Shown: positions 45,289 through 53,902 of the stretch, piece by piece
Numbering within the stretch: position 1 is the first letter of the stretch
Layout: every line of letters starts with the position of its first letter
Assembly: GCF_030348765.1 (NCBI RefSeq)
Contig: NZ_JAUCEU010000007.1
Span: 4,499,501-4,563,500, forward strand
Origin: Neobacillus sp. CF12
Lineage (GTDB): Bacteria; Bacillota; Bacilli; Bacillales; Cytobacillaceae
Length of the DNA stretch: 64,000 bases
Direction of reading: 5' to 3'
The notes under the pieces: generated by a model
Databases searched by the model: none
What the model was told of the DNA's origin: nothing
Seen by the model: only the letters and a program-made list of their open reading frames with translations
Made by a program: the position numbers and the translations under genes

Positions 45289-46170
45289 ATGAATAAGAAA
45301 TTTAATTGGTTTACCGTAATCGTTTATACCTTGTTATTTTTATTGTCACTTTCGGTGTTAGTGCCAATTTTGAATTTGTTGGCCATGTCATTATCTGATC
45401 CACTAAAGGTTCATAACTTAAGTGGATTGGGTATTATCCCAGAAGGATTTACGTTGATTAATTATAAAATCCTGCTCTCAAATCCGTTGATTGTGAAAAG
45501 TATTTTTAATTCGCTCTTTATCACAATCGTCGGAACGTTAATCAATCTATTGCTGACAGCCATGGCGGCTTACGTGTTAGCCCGAACCAATTTTGTTGGG
45601 AAAAGAATTGTGCTCATCTTTCTGATTGTATTAATGGTGTTTGAGCCAGGTCTGATTCCAGAATATTTACTCGTGAAAGACCTTGGTTTATTAGATACTT
45701 ACACCTCTCTTATTCTATATAAAGCAGTTAATGTCTACTATCTATTTATCCTTATGAGATTCTTTGAGGATGTACCTGATAGTATTTTAGAGGCTGCAAG
45801 AATTGATGGAGCGGGTCATTTTCGGATTTTCACGAAAATCATGCTTCCATTATCCAAGCCAGCATTGGCAACATTAGGTTTATTTTACGGAGTCTATCAT
45901 TGGAATGAATACTTCCGGGCTACCATCTATATAACGGATCCAAATAAATGGCCGCTGCAAGTCGTGCTGCGACAATTCGTCGTCCAACAGGACAACACAA
46001 CCATGCTGGGATCACAAGGCATATTAACCGCAGACCAAATCGCAGCCCTAGACTTTGGATCCCTGCAAGCCGGAACCATAATCATATCCATCATCCCACT
46101 GCTGCTCCTATACCCGCTAATCCTTAAATTCTACGCAAAAGGACAGCTAGAGGGAGGCGTAAAAGACTAG
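45289..46170 (+). CDS. sugar ABC transporter permease (LplC/YtcP type)
   Basis: A 293-residue partner permease with six helices and EAARIDGAGHFRIFTK followed by LPLSKP. It starts after AATGGAGGTG. The last 150 bases are notably A- and C-rich on this strand (many ATC, CCA and ATA codons), unlike the rest of the gene. It is followed by a short-repeat element and direct repeats before the binding-protein gene. Confidence 0.92.
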   Translation: MNKKFNWFTVIVYTLLFLLSLSVLVPILNLLAMSLSDPLKVHNLSGLGIIPEGFTLINYKILLSNPLIVKSIFNSLFITIVGTLINLLLTAMAAYVLARTNFVGKRIVLIFLIVLMVFEPGLIPEYLLVKDLGLLDTYTSLILYKAVNVYYLFILMRFFEDVPDSILEAARIDGAGHFRIFTKIMLPLSKPALATLGLFYGVYHWNEYFRATIYITDPNKWPLQVVLRQFVVQQDNTTMLGSQGILTADQIAALDFGSLQAGTIIISIIPLLLLYPLILKFYAKGQLEGGVKD

Positions 46171-46182
46171 GTGACAGGCACC
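46170..46182. repeat. GGTGCCTGTCACC element, copy 3 (reverse)
   Basis: GGTGACAGGCACC begins at the final base of the permease stop codon. It is the exact complement of the element at 30729. Confidence 0.6.
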
Positions 46183-46200
46183 GTTTATTCATTTTAACGC

Positions 46201-46237
46201 TTTTATACACAATTTTATACACAATCTTTATACATTG
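46201..46237. promoter_or_regulatory. tandem 12-bp direct repeats before binding-protein gene
   Basis: TTTTATACACAA occurs twice head-to-tail (46201-46212, 46213-46224), with a weaker third copy (TCTTTATACATTG). They sit about 40-75 bp before the binding-protein start. They could be activator sites for an internal promoter or simply an AT-rich promoter. Confidence 0.4.
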
Positions 46238-46275
46238 CTTTGCTATTATGAACAGATTTTGAGGAGGAATGTTAG

Positions 46276-47742
46276 ATGAAGAAGAATAAGAAGTTTATGG
46301 TTTCTGCGATGAGTTTGGTTATGGCGTTTGGTTTGGCGGCATGTTCTGAGGATTCTGCGAAGGATTCTAAGGGCGGCGATAAGGATGGTAAAACGACGAT
46401 TCGTTTGGTTATGAAGGATGATGGTCCTTCTAATCCGGCTGCTGTGAAGTATTATGATAATTTGGAAAAGGCTTTAAAAGCAGATGAGAATCTTGATGTT
46501 GATATTGAACTGGTTGAAGTTCCGCAAGGGAATTATTCAGAAAAGCTAAATCTGTTACTATACAGCGGTGATATCCCTGATTTAATCTACTTCCAAGGTG
46601 GAGACCAGCAGATTGCTGAACAGAATTTGTTAGAAGATTTAACTCCTTATATTGAAGATTCAAAGTATTTGAAGGATCTCTTGCAGCCTTACAACGAGAA
46701 AAGGTTAGAGAACTATCCTTATCTTCTTTGGGTAAAGCCGCTAGATTCTAAAACACCTGTTGTAAGAGCAGATTGGTTCAATCAAGTACCAAGTGCTCAG
46801 GAATTTATCGCAAATCCAACAACAGATAACTACTACAAGTTTTTCAAGGAATTGTTAGCGGTTCCGAATGGACCTAAAAATGGTGTATCCGTTGCAGGAG
46901 ACATTACTGAGTTAGATTACATGTTTGAAATGGCTTTTGGTATTAATCAAACATGGTTGAAAAAAGATGACGGAACGTACGAGTATTCAAAAGTATCAAA
47001 CAAGGAAAAAGAAAAGCTAGCATTCTATAACCAATTATATAAAGATGGCATTCTAGACCCACAATACCTAACAAAGCAATGGGATACAAAAGAAAAGGCA
47101 TTTTATGATGGTGAAACAGGTGTAATTGTTGGAACAAATGGTAAAGTGGTTGATCTTTATAACGGTAAAATGAAGCAAGTAAATGGTGACAGTGCAGAGT
47201 TAGTTGTTCTTCCTCCTGCAAAAGGTGAGTTCCAAGGATTTGCACCAACAGATATTACAAAAGAATCACGTGGTATGGCGATTTCTTCTCAATCAGAAAA
47301 CAAAGAAATTGCTTTCAAGATTTTGGATTACTTAGCAAGCCCGAAGGGACAAATGTTTGACCGTCTTGGCTTCGAAGGTGAACACTATAACATTGTCGAT
47401 AACCAAATTGAATTAACGGACAAGTATTATGGCGAATGGTATGCAAGATATTGGGAAGCAACGGACCTTAAAACAGAACAGCCTTTAAAAACTCCATTGT
47501 TAAGCGAACCAGCAGTTAAATCACAAGAATTAGCGAAGGAATTCTACAGCGAAGACAACAGTTTTATGATTCCTGAAGAGCATGTGTCTAAGTGGGATGC
47601 AATGGAAAATCTTTATAAAGAATATGCAACAGATATTATCACTGGCAAACGTCCAATCGATGATTTTGATTCATTCGTGAAGGAATGGGAAAAAGCCGGT
47701 GGTAAAGAATTAACGGACTACGCAAACAAAACTATTAAGTAA
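46276..47742 (+). CDS. sugar-binding lipoprotein (LplA-like)
   Basis: A 488-residue extracellular binding protein. The signal peptide ends in the lipobox LAAC (Cys at about 23), followed by a hydrophilic linker (EDSAKDSKGGDKDGK). The large size favours an oligosaccharide or complex glycoside ligand. The start follows GAGGAGG. About the first 75 codons are strongly G- and T-rich on this strand (TTG, GCG, TCT and GAT), unlike the remainder. It completes the importer with the products of 44371 and 45289. Confidence 0.9.
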   Translation: MKKNKKFMVSAMSLVMAFGLAACSEDSAKDSKGGDKDGKTTIRLVMKDDGPSNPAAVKYYDNLEKALKADENLDVDIELVEVPQGNYSEKLNLLLYSGDIPDLIYFQGGDQQIAEQNLLEDLTPYIEDSKYLKDLLQPYNEKRLENYPYLLWVKPLDSKTPVVRADWFNQVPSAQEFIANPTTDNYYKFFKELLAVPNGPKNGVSVAGDITELDYMFEMAFGINQTWLKKDDGTYEYSKVSNKEKEKLAFYNQLYKDGILDPQYLTKQWDTKEKAFYDGETGVIVGTNGKVVDLYNGKMKQVNGDSAELVVLPPAKGEFQGFAPTDITKESRGMAISSQSENKEIAFKILDYLASPKGQMFDRLGFEGEHYNIVDNQIELTDKYYGEWYARYWEATDLKTEQPLKTPLLSEPAVKSQELAKEFYSEDNSFMIPEEHVSKWDAMENLYKEYATDIITGKRPIDDFDSFVKEWEKAGGKELTDYANKTIK

Positions 47743-47754
47743 GGAGTTCTTTCA

Positions 47755-48915
47755 ATGATTTCATTTCAGGAACGTGTTCAGGGTGTCATCTTAGCTACGG
47801 CTTTAGGTGATGCCATGGGGGCTACAATTGAAAAATTAAGCTACGAGCAAATTAAAGAAATGTACGGACGTGTTGAATCTTTAAAAACAAACTGGTATAA
47901 AGCGGATGCACCACAAGAAGTAACTCTTGGCAAAATGCGCGGGAATGGCATTGTGACAGATGATACGTTAATGACAACTGCTCTCATCCATGTTTATTTG
48001 AAAGAACAGCGACACCTGGATGCCTACGATCTTGGGAATGAATTCGTGAAAGAAATTTCCTATAAAAAAACCTATATACCTGAATTTGGACGCGAGGGTC
48101 TGATTATCGACCGGTTGTTTTATCCGGAGAAATATATTTTCATGCGTCATGTATTAGCAAACTGTGAGCCGAGAGAAGGCGGCATTGGAAATATGATCAA
48201 CTGTGGTGCTGCCATGTATATCTCTCCCATTGGGATTGTGAATGCCGGTAATCCAAAGGCTGCTTATGACGAAGCGATCTTATTCGCGATGGGTCATCAA
48301 AGCAGCTATGGATTGGAAGCTGCGGGGGTCTTAGCTGCTTGTGTAGCCAAGGCCTTCGAAGAAAACATTACCGTGGATGAGATTGTTGAAACAGCGATTT
48401 ATTTTGCGAAGGATGGAACCAAGCAGGCGATCATCGATATGACGGAAGCGGCAAGAACACTTCGTGCAGAAAAGGCCACGATGGACCAAGTGATTACTGC
48501 CTTCCAAAGCGTTATTGCCAAATATTCTCCAATGGGAGATGACGTTCATCGAAAAATAGAGAAAATCGGAATTCCTTCTAACCATTACACGCCAAGCCGG
48601 TTATTTTCGATAGAAGAATTACCAATGGCCCTTGCTTTTATCGTTCTAAATGATGGCGAATTCTACAAATCTATCTATGATGGAATAAATTCCGGCAGGG
48701 ATACAGATTCGATTGGTGTCATGATTGGGGTTATTCTAGGAGCGATGTACGGTTCTGAAGTGATTCGCGAAGAAGATATTAACCTATTAGAAGATACCAA
48801 TAAAATGAACCTTGTTGAATTATCCAATTCATTTGCACAAGTGGCAAAGAGCATCATTATTGAAGATATTCGTATAAATGAGAAAAGAAAAGCATACTTG
48901 GAAAACAACTGCTAA
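47755..48915 (+). CDS. ADP-ribosylglycohydrolase family protein
   Basis: A 386-residue all-helical hydrolase with canonical metal motifs TDDT (residues 68-71) and GRDTDS (314-319), and ATALGDAMGATIEKL at the start of the domain. Of the three paralogues in the window this one is closest to the classical pattern. Family members cleave the glycosidic bond to (ADP-)ribose. Operon context points to a small imported substrate rather than modified protein. It begins 12 nt after the binding-protein gene with AAGGAG. Confidence 0.87.
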   Translation: MISFQERVQGVILATALGDAMGATIEKLSYEQIKEMYGRVESLKTNWYKADAPQEVTLGKMRGNGIVTDDTLMTTALIHVYLKEQRHLDAYDLGNEFVKEISYKKTYIPEFGREGLIIDRLFYPEKYIFMRHVLANCEPREGGIGNMINCGAAMYISPIGIVNAGNPKAAYDEAILFAMGHQSSYGLEAAGVLAACVAKAFEENITVDEIVETAIYFAKDGTKQAIIDMTEAARTLRAEKATMDQVITAFQSVIAKYSPMGDDVHRKIEKIGIPSNHYTPSRLFSIEELPMALAFIVLNDGEFYKSIYDGINSGRDTDSIGVMIGVILGAMYGSEVIREEDINLLEDTNKMNLVELSNSFAQVAKSIIIEDIRINEKRKAYLENNC

Positions 48916-48933
48916 GGCAAGGAGTGAGTTAGA

Positions 48934-51039
48934 ATGATTCCTGAGAATTACTTGGAAAAAGTATATGCTGGCTTTCTAGGGATGAATGTCGGAATCCGAC
49001 TTGGAGCACCCGTGGAGCCTACAGAATGGACACCTGAAAGAATTCATCAATTCTATGGTGAAATTACAGGTTATGTAAAAGACTATAAAACCTTTGCAGC
49101 AGACGATGACGCAAACGGACCTATCTATTTTATTCGCGCACTATACGATGATGCGATTGACCGAGAACTAACGCCTGAGGACGTTGGCAGAGCGTGGTTA
49201 AATTACTCCAGAAATGGAATTGGCATGTTCTGGTGGGGCGGCGAAGGGATTAGTACAGAACACACCGCTTATAACAATTTGAAAAAAGGTATTCCTGCAC
49301 CTCTATCCGGTGCGGCAGAGACAAATGGAATTGTTATGGCAGAACAAATTGGCGGTCAAATTTTCATTGATACATGGGGATTATTATTTCCGAATCAAAT
49401 CGAAAAAGCTGCCCATTATGCAGAAGTGGCGGCAAGTGTATCACATGATGGAAATGGATTATATGGTGCAAGATTTATTGCAGCGTGTATTTCAAAGGCT
49501 TTCTCTGCCACTACGATTGAAGAAGTAATCGAAGCGGGACTTAGCACCATTCCAAGCGACTCGTTATATACGAAGGTAGTAAAGGCAGTCATCGATTTTT
49601 ACGAGAAAAATCCAAATGACTTCCGCCTTTGCCGTCAATATCTTGAAGACGAATGGGGGTATGACAAATACCTGGGTATCTGCCATATCATTCCGAATGC
49701 CGGTGTTTGTATCCTTTCTCTTTTATACGGAAAAGGCAGCTTTGCTAGAACGATTGAAATTGCCACCATGTGTGGATGGGATACAGACTGTAATGCTGGA
49801 AACGTAGGTACGATTGTAGGGGTATTACATGGAATCGAAGCAATCCCTGCGCATTACCGTAAGCCAATTAATGATGCGATCGTTACTTCAAGTGTATCTG
49901 GTTACTTAAATGTATTCGATATTCCGACGTTTACAAAGGAATTAACGCTACTTGGCTATAAAGTAAATGGTGTGAAAGCACCTGAGTGGCTTGGGGATAG
50001 TGTTAAAAATGGCGAAGTGTATTTTGATTTTGTTCTTCCTGGTTCTACTCATGGATTTAAAACAGATAACAGCTTTAAAACCTTATTACGGCATAGTGAT
50101 GAACAAGGCTTTGAACGTCCAGGCTCTTTAGAAGTGATCATTGACCGCATGTATGAAGGTGATCAAAGTAAAATTTTTTACAAGCCTTTTTATAGACGTG
50201 AGGAATTTAATGATGAAAAATATAAGCCGACATTCGCTCCAACGGCTTATAGCGGTCAAACAGTAGCCGTGAAAATTTATTTAGACAAGTTTCAGGGTAG
50301 TGACATCATTATTACCCCGTACGTTCGAAAAACATTTAGCCAAGAATCCGTATACTTACAACCGGTAATCTTGGAAAATCAAAGCTGGAACGATATTCAA
50401 TTTACGATTCCAGAGACAAATGGGGATCTCATTGATGAAGTAGGGTACTTGGTAGAAAGTCCATCGATTTTAATCAATCGTGCATTCGGAAGATTTTTTA
50501 TCGATCAATTCCATATTTTCGGAAATGCGGACTATTCCATCGATTTTGCAAAGCAATCAGTTGAATTTAAGTGTATCACTCCTTTTGCCCACCATAACGG
50601 GGAATGGACGCTTGGAAATAACTTGATGAAATATGAAACAGAAGAAGATTGTTCCTCTTATAGCGGGAATTATTATGCCAAGGATTATGTCATGGAAGCT
50701 GAAATTACCCCGGATTCTGGAAAGAGCCATCATTTAATTTTCCGCGCTATCGGGACCGAACGTCATTATTTAGCTGGCTTTGATGGTGATGGTCAGGTTT
50801 CGTTGAAGCAGAATGATTTTGGGATAAAGGTATTAAAAACGGCAGCGTTTGACTGGGAGCATGGAAAAACCTATACCTTTAAAATGCAGTGTATAGGTTC
50901 TAATCTGTCACTTTCTATCAATGATCAAGTTGTTATTCAGGCAAATGACACACGTTATTCTCACGGCATGTACGGTTTCGGCTGTCACGAGAAGGGTGAA
51001 GGTAGAATTCATACTGTGAAAATTAAAGAAATAAATTAA
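48934..51039 (+). CDS. ADP-ribosylglycohydrolase-fold protein with C-terminal beta-sandwich
   Basis: A 701-residue two-part protein. The ADP-ribosylglycohydrolase domain covers about 1-340, with DDD at 57-59 in AADDDANGP and GWDTDCN at 281-287. A linker region (about 345-540) follows. The C-terminal 150 or so residues resemble a laminin-G/concanavalin-type domain (YSGNYYAKDYVMEAEI, LIFRAIGTE and MYGFGCHEKGEGRIH). Such domains usually bind or position carbohydrate. There is no signal peptide. The first motif differs from TDDT, as in the 18502 protein, suggesting a distinct subfamily. It is the last enzyme gene of the operon. Confidence 0.82.
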   Translation: MIPENYLEKVYAGFLGMNVGIRLGAPVEPTEWTPERIHQFYGEITGYVKDYKTFAADDDANGPIYFIRALYDDAIDRELTPEDVGRAWLNYSRNGIGMFWWGGEGISTEHTAYNNLKKGIPAPLSGAAETNGIVMAEQIGGQIFIDTWGLLFPNQIEKAAHYAEVAASVSHDGNGLYGARFIAACISKAFSATTIEEVIEAGLSTIPSDSLYTKVVKAVIDFYEKNPNDFRLCRQYLEDEWGYDKYLGICHIIPNAGVCILSLLYGKGSFARTIEIATMCGWDTDCNAGNVGTIVGVLHGIEAIPAHYRKPINDAIVTSSVSGYLNVFDIPTFTKELTLLGYKVNGVKAPEWLGDSVKNGEVYFDFVLPGSTHGFKTDNSFKTLLRHSDEQGFERPGSLEVIIDRMYEGDQSKIFYKPFYRREEFNDEKYKPTFAPTAYSGQTVAVKIYLDKFQGSDIIITPYVRKTFSQESVYLQPVILENQSWNDIQFTIPETNGDLIDEVGYLVESPSILINRAFGRFFIDQFHIFGNADYSIDFAKQSVEFKCITPFAHHNGEWTLGNNLMKYETEEDCSSYSGNYYAKDYVMEAEITPDSGKSHHLIFRAIGTERHYLAGFDGDGQVSLKQNDFGIKVLKTAAFDWEHGKTYTFKMQCIGSNLSLSINDQVVIQANDTRYSHGMYGFGCHEKGEGRIHTVKIKEIN

Positions 51040-51052
51040 CAAAGATTACACC

Positions 51053-51112
51053 AAAAGGCTTGGATATAAGATATGATGAAAGAAATTATATCTATAATCC
51101 AAGCCTTTTTTT
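51053..51112 (+). terminator. terminator of the AtuA-like operon
   Basis: AAAAGGCTTGGATATA (51053-51068) pairs with sequence ending AATCCAAGCCTTTT, with one bulged A, followed by TTTTT. Confidence 0.85.
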
Positions 51113-51143
51113 AGAATAAGTTTAACAATTGGAGCGAGTAGTT

Positions 51144-52169
51144 GTGAAGAATAGCAAAGTAACCATCCGTGATGTTGCCAAAGAGGCAGGCGTGTCCGTT
51201 GCGACCGTTTCTCGGTACCTTAATCAGAATAGCTACATGAGCGTAGATACACAAAAGAAGATACAAGAGGTTATGGCACGTCTTGATTATAAACCAAATG
51301 AAATTGCCAGGGGACTTGCGAAGAAAAAGTCCAACACCATTGCTTTAATCATCCCGGATATGACAAATCCATTTTTCCCGGACTTGGTGAGAGCGATAGA
51401 AAAAGTAGCGAAAGCGAAAGGCTACAGTCTTTTATTAATTAATTCGGATGAAACAGAATTGCAGGCTGAAGAGTTTTGGGAAAACTTTAAACGAAGATAT
51501 ATCGATGGTTTTATTTTGGCTTCTTTTGAGGTGGATGAGAATTTCCTAGCTATTTTGGAGGGTTTAAATATTCCATTTGTCTGTGTTGACCGTGCTGTAA
51601 AAATGAACTCATTAAATGTTGTCTGGATAGATAATTATGAAGGCGCCAAAATCGCGACAGAACATTTAATCGACATTGGCTGCAAAAGAATTGCTCATAT
51701 TAGCGGACCTCATTCCTTCCTTCCATCCTTTGAGCGTAAAATGGGCTATTTGGATACACTAGCTGCAAAGTGTCCTGAACAAGATCCGATTATTCTTGAA
51801 GGCGATTTTTCCTTAGAAAGTGGCAAGGCATTGACGGAAAAATTGTTGAAGGAACATGGTGAGGTTGATGGAATCTTCTTTGCCAATGATTTGATGGCCA
51901 TCGGTTCATTGAAATCAATGAAGCTGCTAAACAAAGAGGTTCCAAAGGATATTGCTATCATCGGTTTTGATGGAATTAAATTAACTGAGTTCGTTGAGCC
52001 TGCCCTAAGTACCATCGAACAGCCGACCTACAATATTGGCGCTGCTGTGACAACGAAATTAATAAATATAATAGAAAAAGTTGAAAACGAAACAATCGAA
52101 TACGATTTGCGTGTTAAGTTAGTACAGCGAGAATCAACATTGGGTTATAGCGCTAACAGTAAAAACTAA
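51144..52169 (+). CDS. LacI-family transcriptional regulator
   Basis: A 341-residue repressor with an N-terminal HTH (VTIRDVAKEAGVSVATVSRY), hinge (YKPNEIARGLAKKKS) and periplasmic-binding-fold sensor (about 60-335). GTG 51144 was chosen, with GGAGCGAG upstream. It follows the ADP-ribosylglycohydrolase operon after a terminator. The twin TGAAACCGGTTACA sites at 41640 and 41704 have the CG-centred form expected for LacI proteins with this recognition helix, so it probably controls that operon. CcpA is the alternative ligand of those sites. Confidence 0.9.
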   Translation: MKNSKVTIRDVAKEAGVSVATVSRYLNQNSYMSVDTQKKIQEVMARLDYKPNEIARGLAKKKSNTIALIIPDMTNPFFPDLVRAIEKVAKAKGYSLLLINSDETELQAEEFWENFKRRYIDGFILASFEVDENFLAILEGLNIPFVCVDRAVKMNSLNVVWIDNYEGAKIATEHLIDIGCKRIAHISGPHSFLPSFERKMGYLDTLAAKCPEQDPIILEGDFSLESGKALTEKLLKEHGEVDGIFFANDLMAIGSLKSMKLLNKEVPKDIAIIGFDGIKLTEFVEPALSTIEQPTYNIGAAVTTKLINIIEKVENETIEYDLRVKLVQRESTLGYSANSKN

Positions 52170-52173
52170 AGGG

Positions 52174-52207
52174 AGACCAGCATACATATAGCTGGTCTTT
52201 TTTATTT
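52174..52207 (+). terminator. terminator of LacI-family gene
   Basis: AGACCAGC (52174-52181) and GCTGGTCT (52191-52198) followed by a T-run. Confidence 0.85.
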
Positions 52208-52278
52208 GTCTTTTTTATGCTGATCCATTTTTCCCTCATGAATAATATAAGGTAAATTCCCTCTCTACTATTATCTGA

Positions 52279-52289
52279 TTTTACTAAAA
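52279..52289. promoter_or_regulatory. TTTTACTAAAA operator-like site, distal
   Basis: An 11-bp near-palindrome. It is the reverse complement of the two TTTTAGTAAAA sites near the galactoside-operon promoter, about 190-220 bp upstream of them. Confidence 0.4.
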
Positions 52290-52320
52290 TATTCTCAACA
52301 AATCTTATTAGAATTATACC

Positions 52321-52370
52321 GAAAATCAGTAGGTTTTATGGGCGTAATCCCTATTAACCTACTGATTTTC
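52321..52370. other. long stem-loop upstream of galactoside operon
   Basis: A 15-bp perfect inverted repeat (GAAAATCAGTAGGTT at 52321-52335 and its complement at 52356-52370) encloses a 20-nt loop containing GGG and CCC. There is no T-run, so it is not a simple terminator. It lies between the distal and proximal operator-like sites. Confidence 0.6.
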
Positions 52371-52465
52371 CAGTATTATCATGTTAATACTACTCTTCAC
52401 TGCATCACTACAGTATAATTTTACCAAACTATAATAATCTAATTATTACCAATATACAAATATAT

Positions 52466-52476
52466 TTTTAGTAAAA
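52466..52476. promoter_or_regulatory. TTTTAGTAAAA operator-like site 1
   Basis: The same motif as site 2, 31 bp (about three turns) upstream of it and on the same face of the helix. Confidence 0.5.
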
Positions 52477-52491
52477 TATATAATGAAAGCA

Positions 52492-52520
52492 TTTACTTTT
52501 AGTAAAACTGCCATTATAAT
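52492..52520 (+). promoter_or_regulatory. promoter of galactoside operon with overlapping operator
   Basis: TTTACT (52492-52497), 17-nt spacer, perfect TATAAT (52515-52520). A second TTTTAGTAAAA (52497-52507) fills the spacer, so a bound repressor would exclude polymerase. The likely repressor is the LacI-family protein encoded at 61419. Confidence 0.6.
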
Positions 52521-52548
52521 AATCCTATAAACTACTAGGAGGGTTAGA

Positions 52549-53787
52549 ATGAAGACGTCAAAGATGAAATTTTTATTCCTTTTTACAATTGTAGCAGCAC
52601 TGCTCTTATCAGCCTGCAGTTCATCCGAAAATACAAAGGGTGATAAAGCAGAAGATGGCAAAGTTAAGTTAAGATTTGCAACATGGGATGTAGGTGACGA
52701 TGTTGAGTTGCAGCAAGGATTAATTGATGAATTTAACGCAAAAAATAGTGATATCGAAGTTGTTTTAGAAGCGTACGGCGGTGACTATGATACAAAGATT
52801 ACTGCAGGTATTGGTGCGAAAGATGCTCCCGATATCATGTATATGTGGAATTACCCTCAATACAAGGATGCGCTTGAACCGCTTGATTCTTATATAGAAG
52901 ATAGAGGGGAAGAGTACAAGGGTAATTTTTATGAAGCGTTATGGAACTATAACTCCGTTGGCGAGGATATTTACGGCCTTCCAGTAGGTTATACCACACA
53001 TGTTGTTTACTATAATAAAGATTTATTTGACGCAGCAGGACTTGAGTATCCAAAAGCTGGCTGGACATGGGATGATTTACAGGAAGCAGCCAAGAAACTA
53101 ACGGATAAAGAAAAGAAAATTACTGGTTTTGCTTTCCCAGGTCAACCTGACCCATATGATTTTGAGATGTATTTATGGGGCAATGGTTCTTCGTATGTAG
53201 ATAGTAAAGGGAAATTAGATGGAAACTTGAATTCAAAAAAATCAATTGAAACGTTTACTATGTTCCAAGATATGTTAGAAGAGGGTTCTGCGATTACCAC
53301 AGAAGGCTGGGGCGATACCGAGATGAAAACAGGCAAAGTAGGTATGTTTATTAACGGTGCCTGGTACCTTTCTGCATTTACAGAAGCTGGAATTAACTAT
53401 GGTGTTGTTGAAATCCCTGCGTTCGGTGACAATCCAAGTGCAAGTATCGTGAGTTCTTCTGGTATTGCAATGTCAAAGGATTCTAAACACAAAGAAGCTG
53501 CCTTTAAATTTATGGAATTTTGGACAGGCGAACAAGCAAATAAAGCCCGCCTATCCTTTGAACTCCCAGTTTTAAAAAGTGTAGTTGAATCAGAAAAGCT
53601 CCAAGAAGATCCAATTAAAAAAGTATTTTACAACATGCTAGAACAAAGTGAAGGCCATACACCGACATCCTTTGTAACAGAGGACTGGAGTAAGTTATCA
53701 GAGGATTTAAGTTTAGTGTTTGAGCAAATCTTTAATCCTAGTACACGTGTTGATCCTAAAGAAGCTTTAAATAGTGTCGCTAAGTAA
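52549..53787 (+). CDS. sugar-binding lipoprotein of galactoside importer
   Basis: A 412-residue family 1 binding protein with lipobox LLSAC (Cys23). It shows YGLPVGYTTHVVYYNKDLF and AGWTWDDLQEAAKKLT. The size fits a di- or small oligosaccharide ligand. The start follows ACTAGGAGGG. It heads an operon with permeases and a beta-galactosidase, so a beta-galactoside is the probable ligand. A terminator separates it from the permease genes. Confidence 0.9.
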   Translation: MKTSKMKFLFLFTIVAALLLSACSSSENTKGDKAEDGKVKLRFATWDVGDDVELQQGLIDEFNAKNSDIEVVLEAYGGDYDTKITAGIGAKDAPDIMYMWNYPQYKDALEPLDSYIEDRGEEYKGNFYEALWNYNSVGEDIYGLPVGYTTHVVYYNKDLFDAAGLEYPKAGWTWDDLQEAAKKLTDKEKKITGFAFPGQPDPYDFEMYLWGNGSSYVDSKGKLDGNLNSKKSIETFTMFQDMLEEGSAITTEGWGDTEMKTGKVGMFINGAWYLSAFTEAGINYGVVEIPAFGDNPSASIVSSSGIAMSKDSKHKEAAFKFMEFWTGEQANKARLSFELPVLKSVVESEKLQEDPIKKVFYNMLEQSEGHTPTSFVTEDWSKLSEDLSLVFEQIFNPSTRVDPKEALNSVAK

Positions 53788-53805
53788 GAGTGCCCAATGA
53801 TCTCC

Positions 53806-53848
53806 AATGAGAATATATCATCGCAGCATGATATATTCTCATTTTTTT
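53806..53848 (+). terminator. attenuating terminator after binding-protein gene
   Basis: A perfect 15-bp stem (AATGAGAATATATCA at 53806-53820, complement at 53829-53843) followed by a T-run, within the operon. Confidence 0.85.
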
Positions 53849-53902
53849 AAAAAGTTTTTTACTATGTGATTCAAAAAGGTCAAACCATTAAGAGGGAAAT
53901 AT

